A stretch of DNA of 64,000 nt. Source: CAVSNH01 sp963729275 (GTDB lineage: Bacteria > Actinomycetota > Acidimicrobiia > Acidimicrobiales > RAAP-2). Below the pieces are notes generated by a model. That model was given only the letters and a program-made list of their open reading frames with translations. It was not told the origin of the DNA and did no database searches. Both the position numbers and the translations under genes were made by a program. The stretch spans positions 1,178,001 through 1,242,000 of the forward strand of contig CAVSNH010000013.1 of the NCBI GenBank assembly GCA_963729275.1. Direction: 5' to 3'. This document shows, piece after piece, positions 42,481-51,293 of this stretch; positions within the stretch are counted from its first letter, which is position 1; each line of letters begins with the position of its first letter.

Positions 42481-43572
42481 ATGACCGTCGGGGTGGGCCT
42501 GGTCGGCTGCGGGTCCATCGGCCAGATTCACGCAGTCGGGCTGGCTCAGCTGGTCGAGGACGGGGAGATCCAGGCGGTGGTGGCCGTCGACCCCTCACCC
42601 GAGGCCCGGGCCGCCGCCGATCGCAATTGCCACTTCGGCGAGCTGAGCAGCGAGCTCGAGGCGGCCATCTCCCACCCTGACGTCCAGGCAGTGGTGGTGG
42701 CCGGCCCGACGGTGACGCACCCGGAGGCGGTCCGCGCCGTCATCGGATCGGGGAAGGCCGTCCTCTGCGAGAAACCGCTGGCCACTGGATTCGGCGAGGT
42801 CGAACGACTGGTCGCCGACGTCGAGGCGTCCGGCGTGGTGGCCCAGGTGGGATTCCATTCGCGCTTCAACCCGCTGTTCGTCCGGCTGCGGCAGCTGGTC
42901 GACAGCGGCGAGCTCGGCGCACCGCTCGGCTACGTCCTGCGCGAGGACCAGTTCTGGCCGACAGGCTCGGTCGTGACCGGGCATTCGTCGTGGCGCTCCG
43001 ATCCGCAGCAGGCGGGCGGGGGCGCCCTCCTCGAGCACACCATCCACGGCTGTGACCTCCTCGTGCACCTGTTCGGCCCGGCAACGTCGGTCTCGGCCCG
43101 GACCCGGTCCGTCTTCGGATTCGGAGTCGAGGACATCGCCACCGCCCAGGTCGAGCACGCCGATGGGACGATCGGGACCATCACCACCGTGTTCAACGGC
43201 GTGGTGGGTCGCGAGGAGCGCCGCCTCGAAGTCTTCTTCGAGCAGGCAACGGTCGAGACCACCGGTGACTTCATCATCGGTGCGCCCGAGGACTCGATGG
43301 CCATCCACCGACCGGGGTCCCCGGCGGAACGGCCCGACCTCGACAAACTCCGGCGATCGCACTTCGCGGTTGCCGGCGTCGTCCGGACGGACCTCCTCTT
43401 CTACCAGTACCTAGCCGACCGGTCCTTCGTCCGGGCGGTGCGGGCCGGCCGACCGGCCAGCCCCGGCTTCGCCGATGCCTGGCAGGCCCACGCTCTGGTC
43501 GACGCCGCCTACCGGTCGGCCTCGGCCGGGGGCATGCCGGCCGCGGTGCCGAGAAAGCCCAGCCCGGCCTGA
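42481..43572 (+). CDS. Gfo/Idh/MocA family oxidoreductase
   Basis: 363 residues. The N-terminal Rossmann domain opens GVGLVGCGSIGQIHAVGL, and the family signature CEKPLA with catalytic lysine is present. The C-terminal alpha/beta domain includes GGALLEHTIHGCDLLVHLFG, with the H-x3-D active-site pattern of inositol or sugar dehydrogenases. NAD(P)-dependent oxidation of a sugar or polyol is likely, substrate unknown. ATG 42481 is favoured by the leaderless box; a TTG at 42472 preceded by GGAAGG is an alternative that adds three residues. Confidence 0.9.
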   Translation: MTVGVGLVGCGSIGQIHAVGLAQLVEDGEIQAVVAVDPSPEARAAADRNCHFGELSSELEAAISHPDVQAVVVAGPTVTHPEAVRAVIGSGKAVLCEKPLATGFGEVERLVADVEASGVVAQVGFHSRFNPLFVRLRQLVDSGELGAPLGYVLREDQFWPTGSVVTGHSSWRSDPQQAGGGALLEHTIHGCDLLVHLFGPATSVSARTRSVFGFGVEDIATAQVEHADGTIGTITTVFNGVVGREERRLEVFFEQATVETTGDFIIGAPEDSMAIHRPGSPAERPDLDKLRRSHFAVAGVVRTDLLFYQYLADRSFVRAVRAGRPASPGFADAWQAHALVDAAYRSASAGGMPAAVPRKPSPA

Positions 43573-43647
43573 GACGGACCGGCAGGAGGGCGAGGGTGGG
43601 GAGGCCTCGTTAGCGTTGTCCCGCAGATCGGGGAAAGGAGCTCGACG

Positions 43648-43722
43648 TTGCCGAAAGAGCATCGGATGCGGTCGGGCCCGGCGGTCGGTGCCGCCGGCCC
43701 GTCAGCGAAGGTCATCTGTTGA
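43648..43722 (+). CDS. Possible 24-residue leader peptide of glcD
   Basis: A TTG codon with an excellent AAGGAG seven bases upstream opens a 24-codon frame, MPKEHRMRSGPAVGAAGPSA then KVIC, ending in TGA at 43720-43722. That stop overlaps the TTG start of the glcD-like gene (TTGA). The ribosome-binding site is the best in the neighbourhood, better than that of the enzyme gene itself. It may couple or attenuate translation of the operon. There is no homology evidence for the peptide. Confidence 0.4.
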   Translation: MPKEHRMRSGPAVGAAGPSAKVIC

Positions 43723-45125
43723 TCGTCGAGGCGCTGGCCGACATCGTCGGTGCCGGCAACGTCGACGGGCCGGGCGCCATCGACGAGGACGCCACCCACG
43801 ACGAGGCGCTCGGTGCCCCACACGTCTTCCCGATGGCCGTCGTGCGCCCCAACTCGACCGAGGAGGTGGTGGCCATCGTGAAGGCGGCCGTCTCCGAGCG
43901 CGTGCCGCTCGTCGCCCGTGGGTCGGGGACCGGGCTGTCCGGTGCCTGCATCCCGGTCGAGGGAAGCGTGGTCATCTCCTTCGAGCGGATGAACCGGATC
44001 CTCGAGATCGACCTGGCCAACCACGTGGCCGTCGTCGAGCCGGGGGTCACCCTGGCCCAACTGGACGAGGCGCTCCGCCCCGAGGGCCTCATCTACCCGG
44101 TGTTCCCCGGGGAGCAGTCGGCCAGCCTGGGTGGCAACGTGGCCACCAACGCCGGCGGCATGCGGGCGGTCAAGTACGGCGTGACCCGACACCACGTCCT
44201 CGGCATCGAGGCCGTGCTGGGCACGGGGGAGGTGGTCGTCTCGGGCGGGAAGTTCGTGAAATCGACCAGCGGCTACGACCTCACGCAGTTGGTCATCGGC
44301 TCGGAGGGAACCCTGGCCCTCGTCACCCAGGCCGTCCTGCGGCTCCATCCGCGACCCGAGCATCACAGCACCCTCCTTGCCCCGTTCCCGACCGTGCGCC
44401 GGATCGCCGAGGCCGTCCCCCGCATCGTGGGCGGGGGTATCTCCCCGCTGCTGGTGGAGTACATCGATCTTCTGTCGATGGCCGGGATCACCGCTGCCGC
44501 CGGTATCGACCTGGGCATCCCCGACGAGGTGCGTGCGCAGACGCTCGCCTACCTGGTCGTCGTGCTCGAGGACCACCACCTCACCCGGTTGGAGGAGGAC
44601 ACCCAAGTCCTGGCCGAGGAGATCGCCACCCTGGGTGCCCTCGACGTCTACGTCCTGCCCGACCAGGCCGGTGCCCAGCTCGTGGCGGCCCGCGAGCGAG
44701 CCTTCTGGGCGTCCAAGGCGAGTGGGGCGGACGACATCGTCGACGTTGTCGTGCCCCGAGCCTCCATCCCCGACTACCTCGAGTCGGTGGCCGAGCTGGC
44801 CACGGCCAGCGGCTCGCTGGTCGTCGGGTGCGGCCACGCCGGTGACGGCAACGTCCACCTCTCCGTCTGGCAGTCCGATCCCGACGCCCGTCACCGGTTG
44901 ATCGGCGACATCATGGCTGCCGGGCGGTCGTTGGGCGGTGCCATCTCCGGCGAGCACGGGATCGGCAAGCTCAAGCGGCCCTACCTCGCCGCCCTCGAGG
45001 ATCCGGCCAAGTTGGACCTCATGCGCCGCATCAAAGTCGCCTTCGACCCCTACGGCATCCTCAACCCCGAGACCATCTTGGAGGCCGGTGTCACCTCCGA
45101 CCTGCGGGCGGAGGTGGCCCCGTGA
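43719..45125 (+). CDS. FAD-linked oxidase, glycolate oxidase subunit GlcD-like
   Basis: 468 residues. The FAD-binding type 4 domain has VPLVARGSGTGLSGACIPV, GEQSASLGGNVATNAGGMRA and YDLTQLVIGSEGTLALVT. The C-terminal domain ends with GCGHAGDGNVHLSVW and GAISGEHGIGKLKR, which carry the active-site residues of D-2-hydroxyacid dehydrogenases such as GlcD and D-lactate dehydrogenase. It would oxidise glycolate, D-lactate or a related 2-hydroxyacid. GlcE and GlcF partners are absent. TTG start with GAAGG seven bases upstream, overlapping a possible leader peptide. The stop overlaps the ThDP-enzyme start (GTGA). Confidence 0.88.
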   Translation: MIVEALADIVGAGNVDGPGAIDEDATHDEALGAPHVFPMAVVRPNSTEEVVAIVKAAVSERVPLVARGSGTGLSGACIPVEGSVVISFERMNRILEIDLANHVAVVEPGVTLAQLDEALRPEGLIYPVFPGEQSASLGGNVATNAGGMRAVKYGVTRHHVLGIEAVLGTGEVVVSGGKFVKSTSGYDLTQLVIGSEGTLALVTQAVLRLHPRPEHHSTLLAPFPTVRRIAEAVPRIVGGGISPLLVEYIDLLSMAGITAAAGIDLGIPDEVRAQTLAYLVVVLEDHHLTRLEEDTQVLAEEIATLGALDVYVLPDQAGAQLVAARERAFWASKASGADDIVDVVVPRASIPDYLESVAELATASGSLVVGCGHAGDGNVHLSVWQSDPDARHRLIGDIMAAGRSLGGAISGEHGIGKLKRPYLAALEDPAKLDLMRRIKVAFDPYGILNPETILEAGVTSDLRAEVAP

Positions 45126-46687
45126 ACGGTGCCGAGGCGCTCATCCGCACGCTGGTGGCGCACGGGGTCGACCACTGCTTCATGAACCCCGGCACCTCCG
45201 AGATGCACTTCGTCGCTGCCCTCGACCAGGTCACCGACATGCATGGCGTCCTCGCCACCTTCGAGGGCGTCGCCACCGGCGCGGCCGACGGCTACGCGCG
45301 AATCTCCGGCCGGCCGGCGGCCACTCTGCTCCACCTCGGTCCAGGGTTGGGCAACGGCCTGGCCAACCTGCACAACGCCCGACGGGCCCGTAGCCCCGTG
45401 GTCAACATCGTCGGCGACCACGCTCTCTCGCACCAGCGCTACGACGCGCAGCTCCAGTCCGACATCGAGACCGTGGCCCGCAACGTGTCCACCTTCGTAC
45501 GCTCGAGCCGGACGACGCTGGCCGTCGGCAGCGACGCGGCGGCGGCGGTGGCCGCGGCGGGCGGCCCGCCAGGGTCGGTGGCCACCCTCATCCTCCCGGC
45601 CGACGTCTCGTGGTCGGATGGCGGTCGCGTCCGCTCCCCCGGCGCGGTGTCGGCGGCATCGTCCCCACTCGGGCGCCCGCCCGACGACGCCATGGTCGAC
45701 GAAGCAGCCAAGGCCTTGCGCGCCGGGGAGCCTGCCGCGTTGTTGATCGGCGGGCGGGCCTGCGTCGAGCCCGTGCTCGGTCAGGTGGCCGACCTGGCCG
45801 CAGCCACCGGGGCCAAGCTGCTGTGCGAGACGTTCCCGGCCCGGTTGGAACGCGGCGCCGGACGACCACCGGTGGAGCGCCTGGCCTACCTGGCCGAGTT
45901 CGTGGCCATGCAGCTCGACGGGCTCCGTCATCTCGTCCTGGTGGATTCGGCGTCGCCGGTGTCGTTCTTCGCCTACCCGGGCAAGGCCAGCGATCTGGTG
46001 CCCGACGGCTGCACCGTCCATCCGCTGGCCGCCGGTGAGGACGACCTGGCCGCCGCGGTGGGCGCCCTCACATCCCTCGTGGGCACCGGCGTGCCCGCCC
46101 CTCGACAGCCGCTCGCCCCGTCGGAGCTCCCTGACGGGCCGCTCACCGCCGAAGCCGTGTGCCGGGCCCTCGGCGCGCTGCTGCCCGAGGGAGCCATCGT
46201 CTCCGACGAAGGGAACACCGCCGGACTGTGGGCACCGGGGGCGACGGCCGGCGCGCCACCCCACGACTGGCTTTGTCTCACCGGAGGGGCCATCGGTCAG
46301 GGTCTGCCGGTGGCGGTGGGTGCGGCCAGCGCCGCCCGAGATCGCCGGGTGGTCGCCTTGGAGGCGGACGGCAGCGCGCTCTACACGCTGCAGTCGTGGT
46401 GGACAATGGCCCGCCAAGGTCTCGACGTGACCACCATCCTGCTCAACAACCAGTCCTACGCGGTGCTCAACATGGAGCTCGACCGGGTCGGGGCGGTGGC
46501 CGGACCCCGTGCTCGCGAGATGCTCGACCTCGGCGGGCCTTCCATCGACTTCGTCCGGTTGGCCTCCGGACTGGGCCTCTCCGCCACCCGGGCCGAGACG
46601 GCGGACGACTTCGGCGAGCAGCTGGCCCGCGCCCTCTCCACGCCGGGGCCGAACCTGGTCGAGGCGCGCCTCCCCGCCTTGCGATGA
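45122..46687 (+). CDS. Thiamine diphosphate enzyme, acetolactate synthase large subunit-like
   Basis: 521 residues with the three-domain layout of the IlvB/MdlC family. Catalytic glutamate E48 is in ATFEGVATGAADGYAR. The ThDP/Mg motif is ADGSALYTLQSWWTMARQ...NN, with ADG for the more common GDG, a variant seen in a subgroup annotated as acetolactate synthase but of uncertain function. No small regulatory subunit follows, so a 2-oxoacid decarboxylase or carboligase acting on the product of the GlcD-like enzyme is at least as likely as true acetolactate synthase. Coupled to both neighbours by GTGA and ATGA overlaps. Confidence 0.82.
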   Translation: MNGAEALIRTLVAHGVDHCFMNPGTSEMHFVAALDQVTDMHGVLATFEGVATGAADGYARISGRPAATLLHLGPGLGNGLANLHNARRARSPVVNIVGDHALSHQRYDAQLQSDIETVARNVSTFVRSSRTTLAVGSDAAAAVAAAGGPPGSVATLILPADVSWSDGGRVRSPGAVSAASSPLGRPPDDAMVDEAAKALRAGEPAALLIGGRACVEPVLGQVADLAAATGAKLLCETFPARLERGAGRPPVERLAYLAEFVAMQLDGLRHLVLVDSASPVSFFAYPGKASDLVPDGCTVHPLAAGEDDLAAAVGALTSLVGTGVPAPRQPLAPSELPDGPLTAEAVCRALGALLPEGAIVSDEGNTAGLWAPGATAGAPPHDWLCLTGGAIGQGLPVAVGAASAARDRRVVALEADGSALYTLQSWWTMARQGLDVTTILLNNQSYAVLNMELDRVGAVAGPRAREMLDLGGPSIDFVRLASGLGLSATRAETADDFGEQLARALSTPGPNLVEARLPALR

Positions 46688-47772
46688 GCCCGCCGGTCGA
46701 AAGTCCCACCGACGACCTCGGCCGTCTGTGGGCGTGGTTCGCACGTCACCAGTTCCGCGGTTACTCACCCCTCTACGAGCGGATCGCCGAGGGGGTCTCG
46801 GTCGACGCCGACGTGCTGGGCCTCGTGCGGGAGGCGCCACCGGAGGCGCACCTGCCCCCGGTCCTCCTGGCCGCCGTCCACTACCGCCTCCTCGAGGGGC
46901 TCGACCACCCCCTGGCCGAGGTCTACGCCGGCCACTCTGCGGCCGACCCGGTGCCCCTCTTCCTCGAGATCTGCCGCGACCATGGCGATGAGATCGCCGC
47001 CCTGCTCGCCGTCCGGCGCGTCCAGACCAACGACTGCGGGCGGACCGGAATGCTCGGGCCCGGCCTCACCTGGATCGCCGCCCAGCGGCCGGGCGACCTC
47101 GCCCTCCTCGACGTGGGGGCGAGTGCCGGGCTCAATCTCGTTGGCGACCGCTACCGGCTCGACTATGGCCAATACGGTGCCACCGGGTCAGCCGACTCGC
47201 CGGTGCACGTCGACTGCCGGGTGATCGGCGGCTCACCGCCCATCGCGTCGCGGCTCCCCCCGTTCCTCTGGCGGGTGGGGTTGGATCGGGAGCCGGTCGA
47301 CCTGGCCGACGGCGACGACGCCCGTTGGCTGCTCGCCTGCGTGTGGCCGGACAGCGGACGGTTGGACCGGACGGCGGCCTCCATTCGGCTCGCCCAAGAG
47401 TCGCCTCCTCCTGTCCGACGGGGCCAAGCCCTCACTGGGCTCGCCCGACTCTTGGACGAAGTGGACGAGCGGGCGCCGACGGCCACGGCCGTGGTCATGA
47501 ACAGCTGGTCGTTCTCCTATTTCGGTCGGGAGGAGCGTGTGGCGTACATCACCCTCTTGTCGGAGGCCTCCCGCCGACGACCGATCGCCTGGTTGGTGGC
47601 CGATGACGCCGTCACCGTCGGGGAGATCCCCGCCCTGGACCACGGGGCGGTGGCCGGTGAGCACAGTCTCGGGGCCGTCTTCTTCGACGACGGCCGCCTG
47701 ACCGCCGGACAGCCTCTTGCCTCCGTGCAACAGCACGGCGCCTGGATCGACTGGTGGGGCAAGGCGACCTGA
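46684..47772 (+). CDS. DUF2332 family protein
   Basis: 362 residues from ATG 46684, which overlaps the previous stop (ATGA). LWAWFARHQFRGYSPLYERI, TNDCGRTGMLGPGLTWIA, and LLDVGASAGLNLVGDRYRLD are hallmarks of DUF2332 (PF10094). The last of these resembles the SAM-binding motif I of methyltransferases (LDVGASAGLN), so a methyltransferase-like fold is possible. Function is not established. Co-translation with the GlcD-like and ThDP enzymes suggests a role in the same pathway. Confidence 0.82.
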   Translation: MSPPVESPTDDLGRLWAWFARHQFRGYSPLYERIAEGVSVDADVLGLVREAPPEAHLPPVLLAAVHYRLLEGLDHPLAEVYAGHSAADPVPLFLEICRDHGDEIAALLAVRRVQTNDCGRTGMLGPGLTWIAAQRPGDLALLDVGASAGLNLVGDRYRLDYGQYGATGSADSPVHVDCRVIGGSPPIASRLPPFLWRVGLDREPVDLADGDDARWLLACVWPDSGRLDRTAASIRLAQESPPPVRRGQALTGLARLLDEVDERAPTATAVVMNSWSFSYFGREERVAYITLLSEASRRRPIAWLVADDAVTVGEIPALDHGAVAGEHSLGAVFFDDGRLTAGQPLASVQQHGAWIDWWGKAT

Positions 47773-47909
47773 GGGGGGCGAAGGGGGCAGGCGAAAAAGA
47801 CGGTCAATCGACGGACCCGGTCGTCGCCGGGCCCCTGCTCGGCCACCCCTCACCACCACCGACAGGTGCCATTTCCCCGGAAGTGCCCGATGAGCCGCGA
47901 GCCGATGAG

Positions 47910-47915
47910 TACGGT
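47910..47915 (+). promoter_or_regulatory. Leaderless-type -10 box of the LCP gene
   Basis: TACGGT, 8 nt, then ATG at 47924. No Shine-Dalgarno sequence. Confidence 0.45.
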
Positions 47916-47923
47916 TGCGCCCC

Positions 47924-49954
47924 ATGAGCAGCGGCGCCGGGTGGGGGCGGGCTCCTGGTAGGGGCCGCCGGGGCCCCGTCCCCAACGAGGAAGGGCTGCG
48001 CGCCCTGGGCGACCAGCTGCCCGATGAGCCGCCGGCGCGGCGGGGCGGGGCCGTGCCCAATGAAGACGGGCTGGCTGCCCTCGGCCAGCAGATGCAGCGC
48101 CGGCCCGGAGCCCCTCGGGTGGCCAACGAGGCCGGGCTGGTGGCCCTCGAAGAGGAGATCCGGCGCCACCGCCGCTCGAACGGCGTCCGTCCGACGCCGT
48201 CCCTCCCCACGGCGTCGAACTCCAGCGGCACGTCCTCGGTGGTCACCGTCACCGACGGCTCGGGACACGACGGCCCGTCGTCCACCGAGGCCGAGGGTTT
48301 CGATCGCGACGGCGATCGGGCCCGTCATCGCCACGCCGTACACCGCCGACCGAAGTCGTGGGTGCGGAGGGGGGTGGTCATCGCTCTCTCCGTCCTGCTG
48401 GTTCTGGTAGCCGGCGGCGCCGGCTACACCTACTACCTGACCCACGACCTCCACCGAATCCGCGTGAACGGTCTGGTCGGAGCCCTGACCTCCGGCGAGG
48501 AGGCGGGCACCGAGAACATCCTGATGGTGGGATCCACCTCGCGGTGCTCACTGACCGTCCAGAACCCGGCCTACGGGCTGTGCTCGGAAGGAGTCAACGG
48601 AGTCAACAGCGACGTGATGATGATCCTCCACGTCGACCCCACCCACCACCGACTGGCCCTCCTGTCCATCCCCCGCGACCTGTTCGTGCCCAATGCCCGG
48701 GCAGAGGGCCCCAACAAGATCGACGCCGGCCTGTTCGAGGGGGTGAGCCAGGTGGTGGCAAGCATCGAAGAGGACTTCGGGATCCCCATCCAGCACACCG
48801 TCTCCCTCAATTTCGACCAGTTCGCCAACGTGGTCAACGCACTGGGCGGCATCAACATGTCCTTCCCCATGTCGGTGTACGACGCCGAGTCGGGGCTGAA
48901 CGTCCAGGCGGCACGCTGTGTCCACCTCGACGGGACGCAGGCCCTCGCCGTCGTGCGGGCCCGGCACCTCCAGTACCAGGCGCCGGGCATCACGACCCCC
49001 TACGCCTATTACTGGCCCCAGGAGACCCTGAGCGACCTCGCCCGCATCCGGCGCGACCACGAGTTCCTTCGCGTCCTCGGTGCGACGGCGGCCAAACGCG
49101 GCCTTAGTAACCCGATCACCGACATCAATCTGATCAACTCGGTCAAAGCCGACCTCAGCTTCGACGAGAACTGGCCGGTGACGGACATGGCCGACCTCGT
49201 GCTCGACTTCCACTCGGTCAACCCCAACAGCGTCCCGCAGCTCACCCTCCCCGTCTCGGTTGTCACCGATCCCGACGGTGCCGGCGGCGGCCTGATCTAC
49301 AAGGGATCCGGATACGGGGATGCCGAGTTCCCGGCCGAGGCCCAGGACCAGGCCACCATCGACCAGGTGCTCGGGATCGACGCGGCTACCGACTCCATGA
49401 CCGGGGCACCATTGCCGTCCCCGGCCACGGTCACCGTGTCGGTGGTCAACGGGAGCGGCACCGACGACGCCGGGAGCGACACGAGCTCGGCGCTGGATGC
49501 GCTCGGGTTCCACACTGTCGGGATCGGCGAGGCGGAGCCGGTCGGGGATGTGGCCGAGACGGTCGTCTACTACGGGTCGCGGTCGCCGGCCACCGAAGCG
49601 GCGGCCGAGGCGGTGACTCGATCGATGACGGGGGCCGTCATCATGGCCTACAACCCCGGTCAGGTCATCGACGGGGCTCAGGTGACCGTCGTGACCGGCA
49701 CCGACTTCGCCGTCAACCCACCTGCGCCCCCGACGTCGACCACCGCGCCTGGCACGAGTGCGCACACCAGCTCGTCGTCCCCCGCGGCACCGGCTCCGAC
49801 CACCACGCCGACCACCGCGCCGGTCAGCACCTCCGAGGCATCCGGGGCCCTGGCTCCGGCGTCACCGTCGACGTCCAACCTCGAACCCTGGGATCCGCGG
49901 GCATGCCCGGCCGGCGCCATCCCGACCGTTCCTGTCGTCAACGAGATTGGCTGA
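47924..49954 (+). CDS. LytR-CpsA-Psr (LCP) family cell-wall ligase with N-terminal motif repeats
   Basis: 676 residues. LCP proteins transfer polymers from lipid carriers to peptidoglycan. The cytoplasmic part (1-148) is basic and disordered and carries three copies of an NExGLxALxxQ-like motif (residues 21-31, 46-56, 68-78). A transmembrane helix (about 150-171) is followed by the LCP domain with LLSIPRDLFVPN, NKIDAGLFEGVSQVVASIE and ALAVVRARHLQY, the arginines that bind the pyrophosphate substrate. A LytR_C domain (TVSVVNGSGTDDAG onward) and a Thr/Pro/Ala-rich tail complete it. ATG 47924 is favoured by the leaderless box. Confidence 0.9.
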   Translation: MSSGAGWGRAPGRGRRGPVPNEEGLRALGDQLPDEPPARRGGAVPNEDGLAALGQQMQRRPGAPRVANEAGLVALEEEIRRHRRSNGVRPTPSLPTASNSSGTSSVVTVTDGSGHDGPSSTEAEGFDRDGDRARHRHAVHRRPKSWVRRGVVIALSVLLVLVAGGAGYTYYLTHDLHRIRVNGLVGALTSGEEAGTENILMVGSTSRCSLTVQNPAYGLCSEGVNGVNSDVMMILHVDPTHHRLALLSIPRDLFVPNARAEGPNKIDAGLFEGVSQVVASIEEDFGIPIQHTVSLNFDQFANVVNALGGINMSFPMSVYDAESGLNVQAARCVHLDGTQALAVVRARHLQYQAPGITTPYAYYWPQETLSDLARIRRDHEFLRVLGATAAKRGLSNPITDINLINSVKADLSFDENWPVTDMADLVLDFHSVNPNSVPQLTLPVSVVTDPDGAGGGLIYKGSGYGDAEFPAEAQDQATIDQVLGIDAATDSMTGAPLPSPATVTVSVVNGSGTDDAGSDTSSALDALGFHTVGIGEAEPVGDVAETVVYYGSRSPATEAAAEAVTRSMTGAVIMAYNPGQVIDGAQVTVVTGTDFAVNPPAPPTSTTAPGTSAHTSSSSPAAPAPTTTPTTAPVSTSEASGALAPASPSTSNLEPWDPRACPAGAIPTVPVVNEIG

Positions 49955-50069
49955 GCCAGGGCCTTCCCCGCCTCGGAAAACGAAGGGGTCGAGGCACCGT
50001 CCGGGCCGCCGCGGGCCCCTGCCTGGACGACGCCACCGACGCCCTCTTGGCTTCGGTGGCCCGATTGAC

Positions 50070-50418
50070 CATTACGATGTTGAACTGGTCGTCGATCACA
50101 CTTCGGGGTGGGCTACTCGTCGCTCAGCTACCTGCGTCAGGTGGCGGTGACCGCGCTCAAGATCGACCGTTCGTTCGTGAGCAACTTGGCTGCCGACGCC
50201 GAAGCCAGGCCATCGTCGCCGCACTGATCCCTATGGCCCACATGCTCGAGCTCAAGGTGGTGGCGGGGGGGGTCGAGACCGAAGAGCACGCCCGTCTTCT
50301 CGAGGACCTCGGTTGCGACTTCGCCCAGGGCTACCTGTACGGACACCCCGCCCCCCTCGAGCGCGGCCAACGCCGGGCTGTTGGCCGACGGGTGGCCGAG
50401 GCGGCCCGAGCGTCGTAG
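50070..50418 (+). pseudogene. Decayed EAL (c-di-GMP phosphodiesterase) domain, frameshifted
   Basis: Three frames together spell the C-terminal half of an EAL domain: VELVVDH (to about 50098), then HFGVGYSSLSYLRQVAV and LKIDRSFVSNLAADAEAR (50099-50209), then AIVAALIPMAHMLELKVVAG through LEDLGCDFAQGYLYGHP (50211-50418). The second join needs only one added base, the first about a two-base deletion. The catalytic glutamate of the VVAEGVE motif is glycine (VVAGGVE). The EAL motif itself and any GGDEF domain are missing. This is a dead gene fragment. Confidence 0.8.
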
Positions 50419-50658
50419 CCGGCCGGGCTCTGTCTGGCCTTCCCTCAGCCGTGCGAGACCGGTCCCCGGGGCGCCCTTACCGACCGGTTGACCCCGACCA
50501 CTCATGGTGGTGATCGCTCGCCGGTGGGTGTCAATGCAATGATTCGGCCACGGCGGCGTTCGGGCCGGCAATCCGATCGGGGCGCTGGCCCGTAGTTCCA
50601 CCGAGCCGGCTGATTCCGACGTCTGTGGAGGAGCCGAGCCCAAACGGGGAGTGTGATC

Positions 50659-51264
50659 ATGGCGCGGACACCGACACAGAGCAGGAGTGGGAAACCCCGG
50701 CGAGGAATGCGCCGGGTGGGAATCGGTCTTGCGCTCGTGACCGTCGGCATCGTGGCCGCCGCCTGCAGCAGTTCGCCGACGGCCAACAGCTCGACGACGA
50801 CCACCACGTCATCGACCACCACGTCATCGACCGCTTCGGGCTCCACCGCGGTGGTCGACACGGCGGTCGTACCGGGGCTCGGCACCATCCTCGTCAACTC
50901 GTCGGGGCGGACGCTCTACCTGTTCACGACGGACAAGCAGTCGACCAACACATGCACCAGCTCGTGCGCCGCGGCCTGGCCAGCGCTCGTGGCCAGCGGC
51001 AACCCGACGGCCGGATCCGGGGTGAAGGCGTCACTGCTCGGTACGGTGCGCAACCCCGACGGGAGCACCCAGGTGACCTACAACCACTGGCCGCTCTACA
51101 CCTTCATTGGCGACCGGGCGCCGGGCCAGGCCAACGGCCAGGGAAAGATCACGTTCGGCGGTTACTGGTGGGTCGTGGGCACGAACGGGATGGCCGTCGA
51201 AGCCAAGGCGTCGTCGACCACCAGTTCGACCTCGGCCGGTGGTAGCGGCGGCTATGGCTACTGA
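50659..51264 (+). CDS. Secreted lipoprotein with YxFxxD repeats (COG4315 type)
   Basis: 201 residues. The lipoprotein signal ends in GIVAAAC, followed by a long Ser/Thr spacer (SSTTTTTSSTTTSST). The mature domain contains the paired signatures LYLFTTD and LYTFIGD, with a conserved cysteine pair in NTCTSSCAAAWPAL, as in predicted lipoproteins with the YxFxxD motif. The family is common in Gram-positive bacteria; its function is unknown. ATG 50659 follows GGGGAG at seven bases. It is directly upstream of the ECF sigma/anti-sigma pair and could belong to the same regulon or operon (29-bp gap). Confidence 0.87.
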   Translation: MARTPTQSRSGKPRRGMRRVGIGLALVTVGIVAAACSSSPTANSSTTTTTSSTTTSSTASGSTAVVDTAVVPGLGTILVNSSGRTLYLFTTDKQSTNTCTSSCAAAWPALVASGNPTAGSGVKASLLGTVRNPDGSTQVTYNHWPLYTFIGDRAPGQANGQGKITFGGYWWVVGTNGMAVEAKASSTTSSTSAGGSGGYGY

Positions 51265-51293
51265 TCCCGGCGCCGAGGCCTGACCGTACCGCC

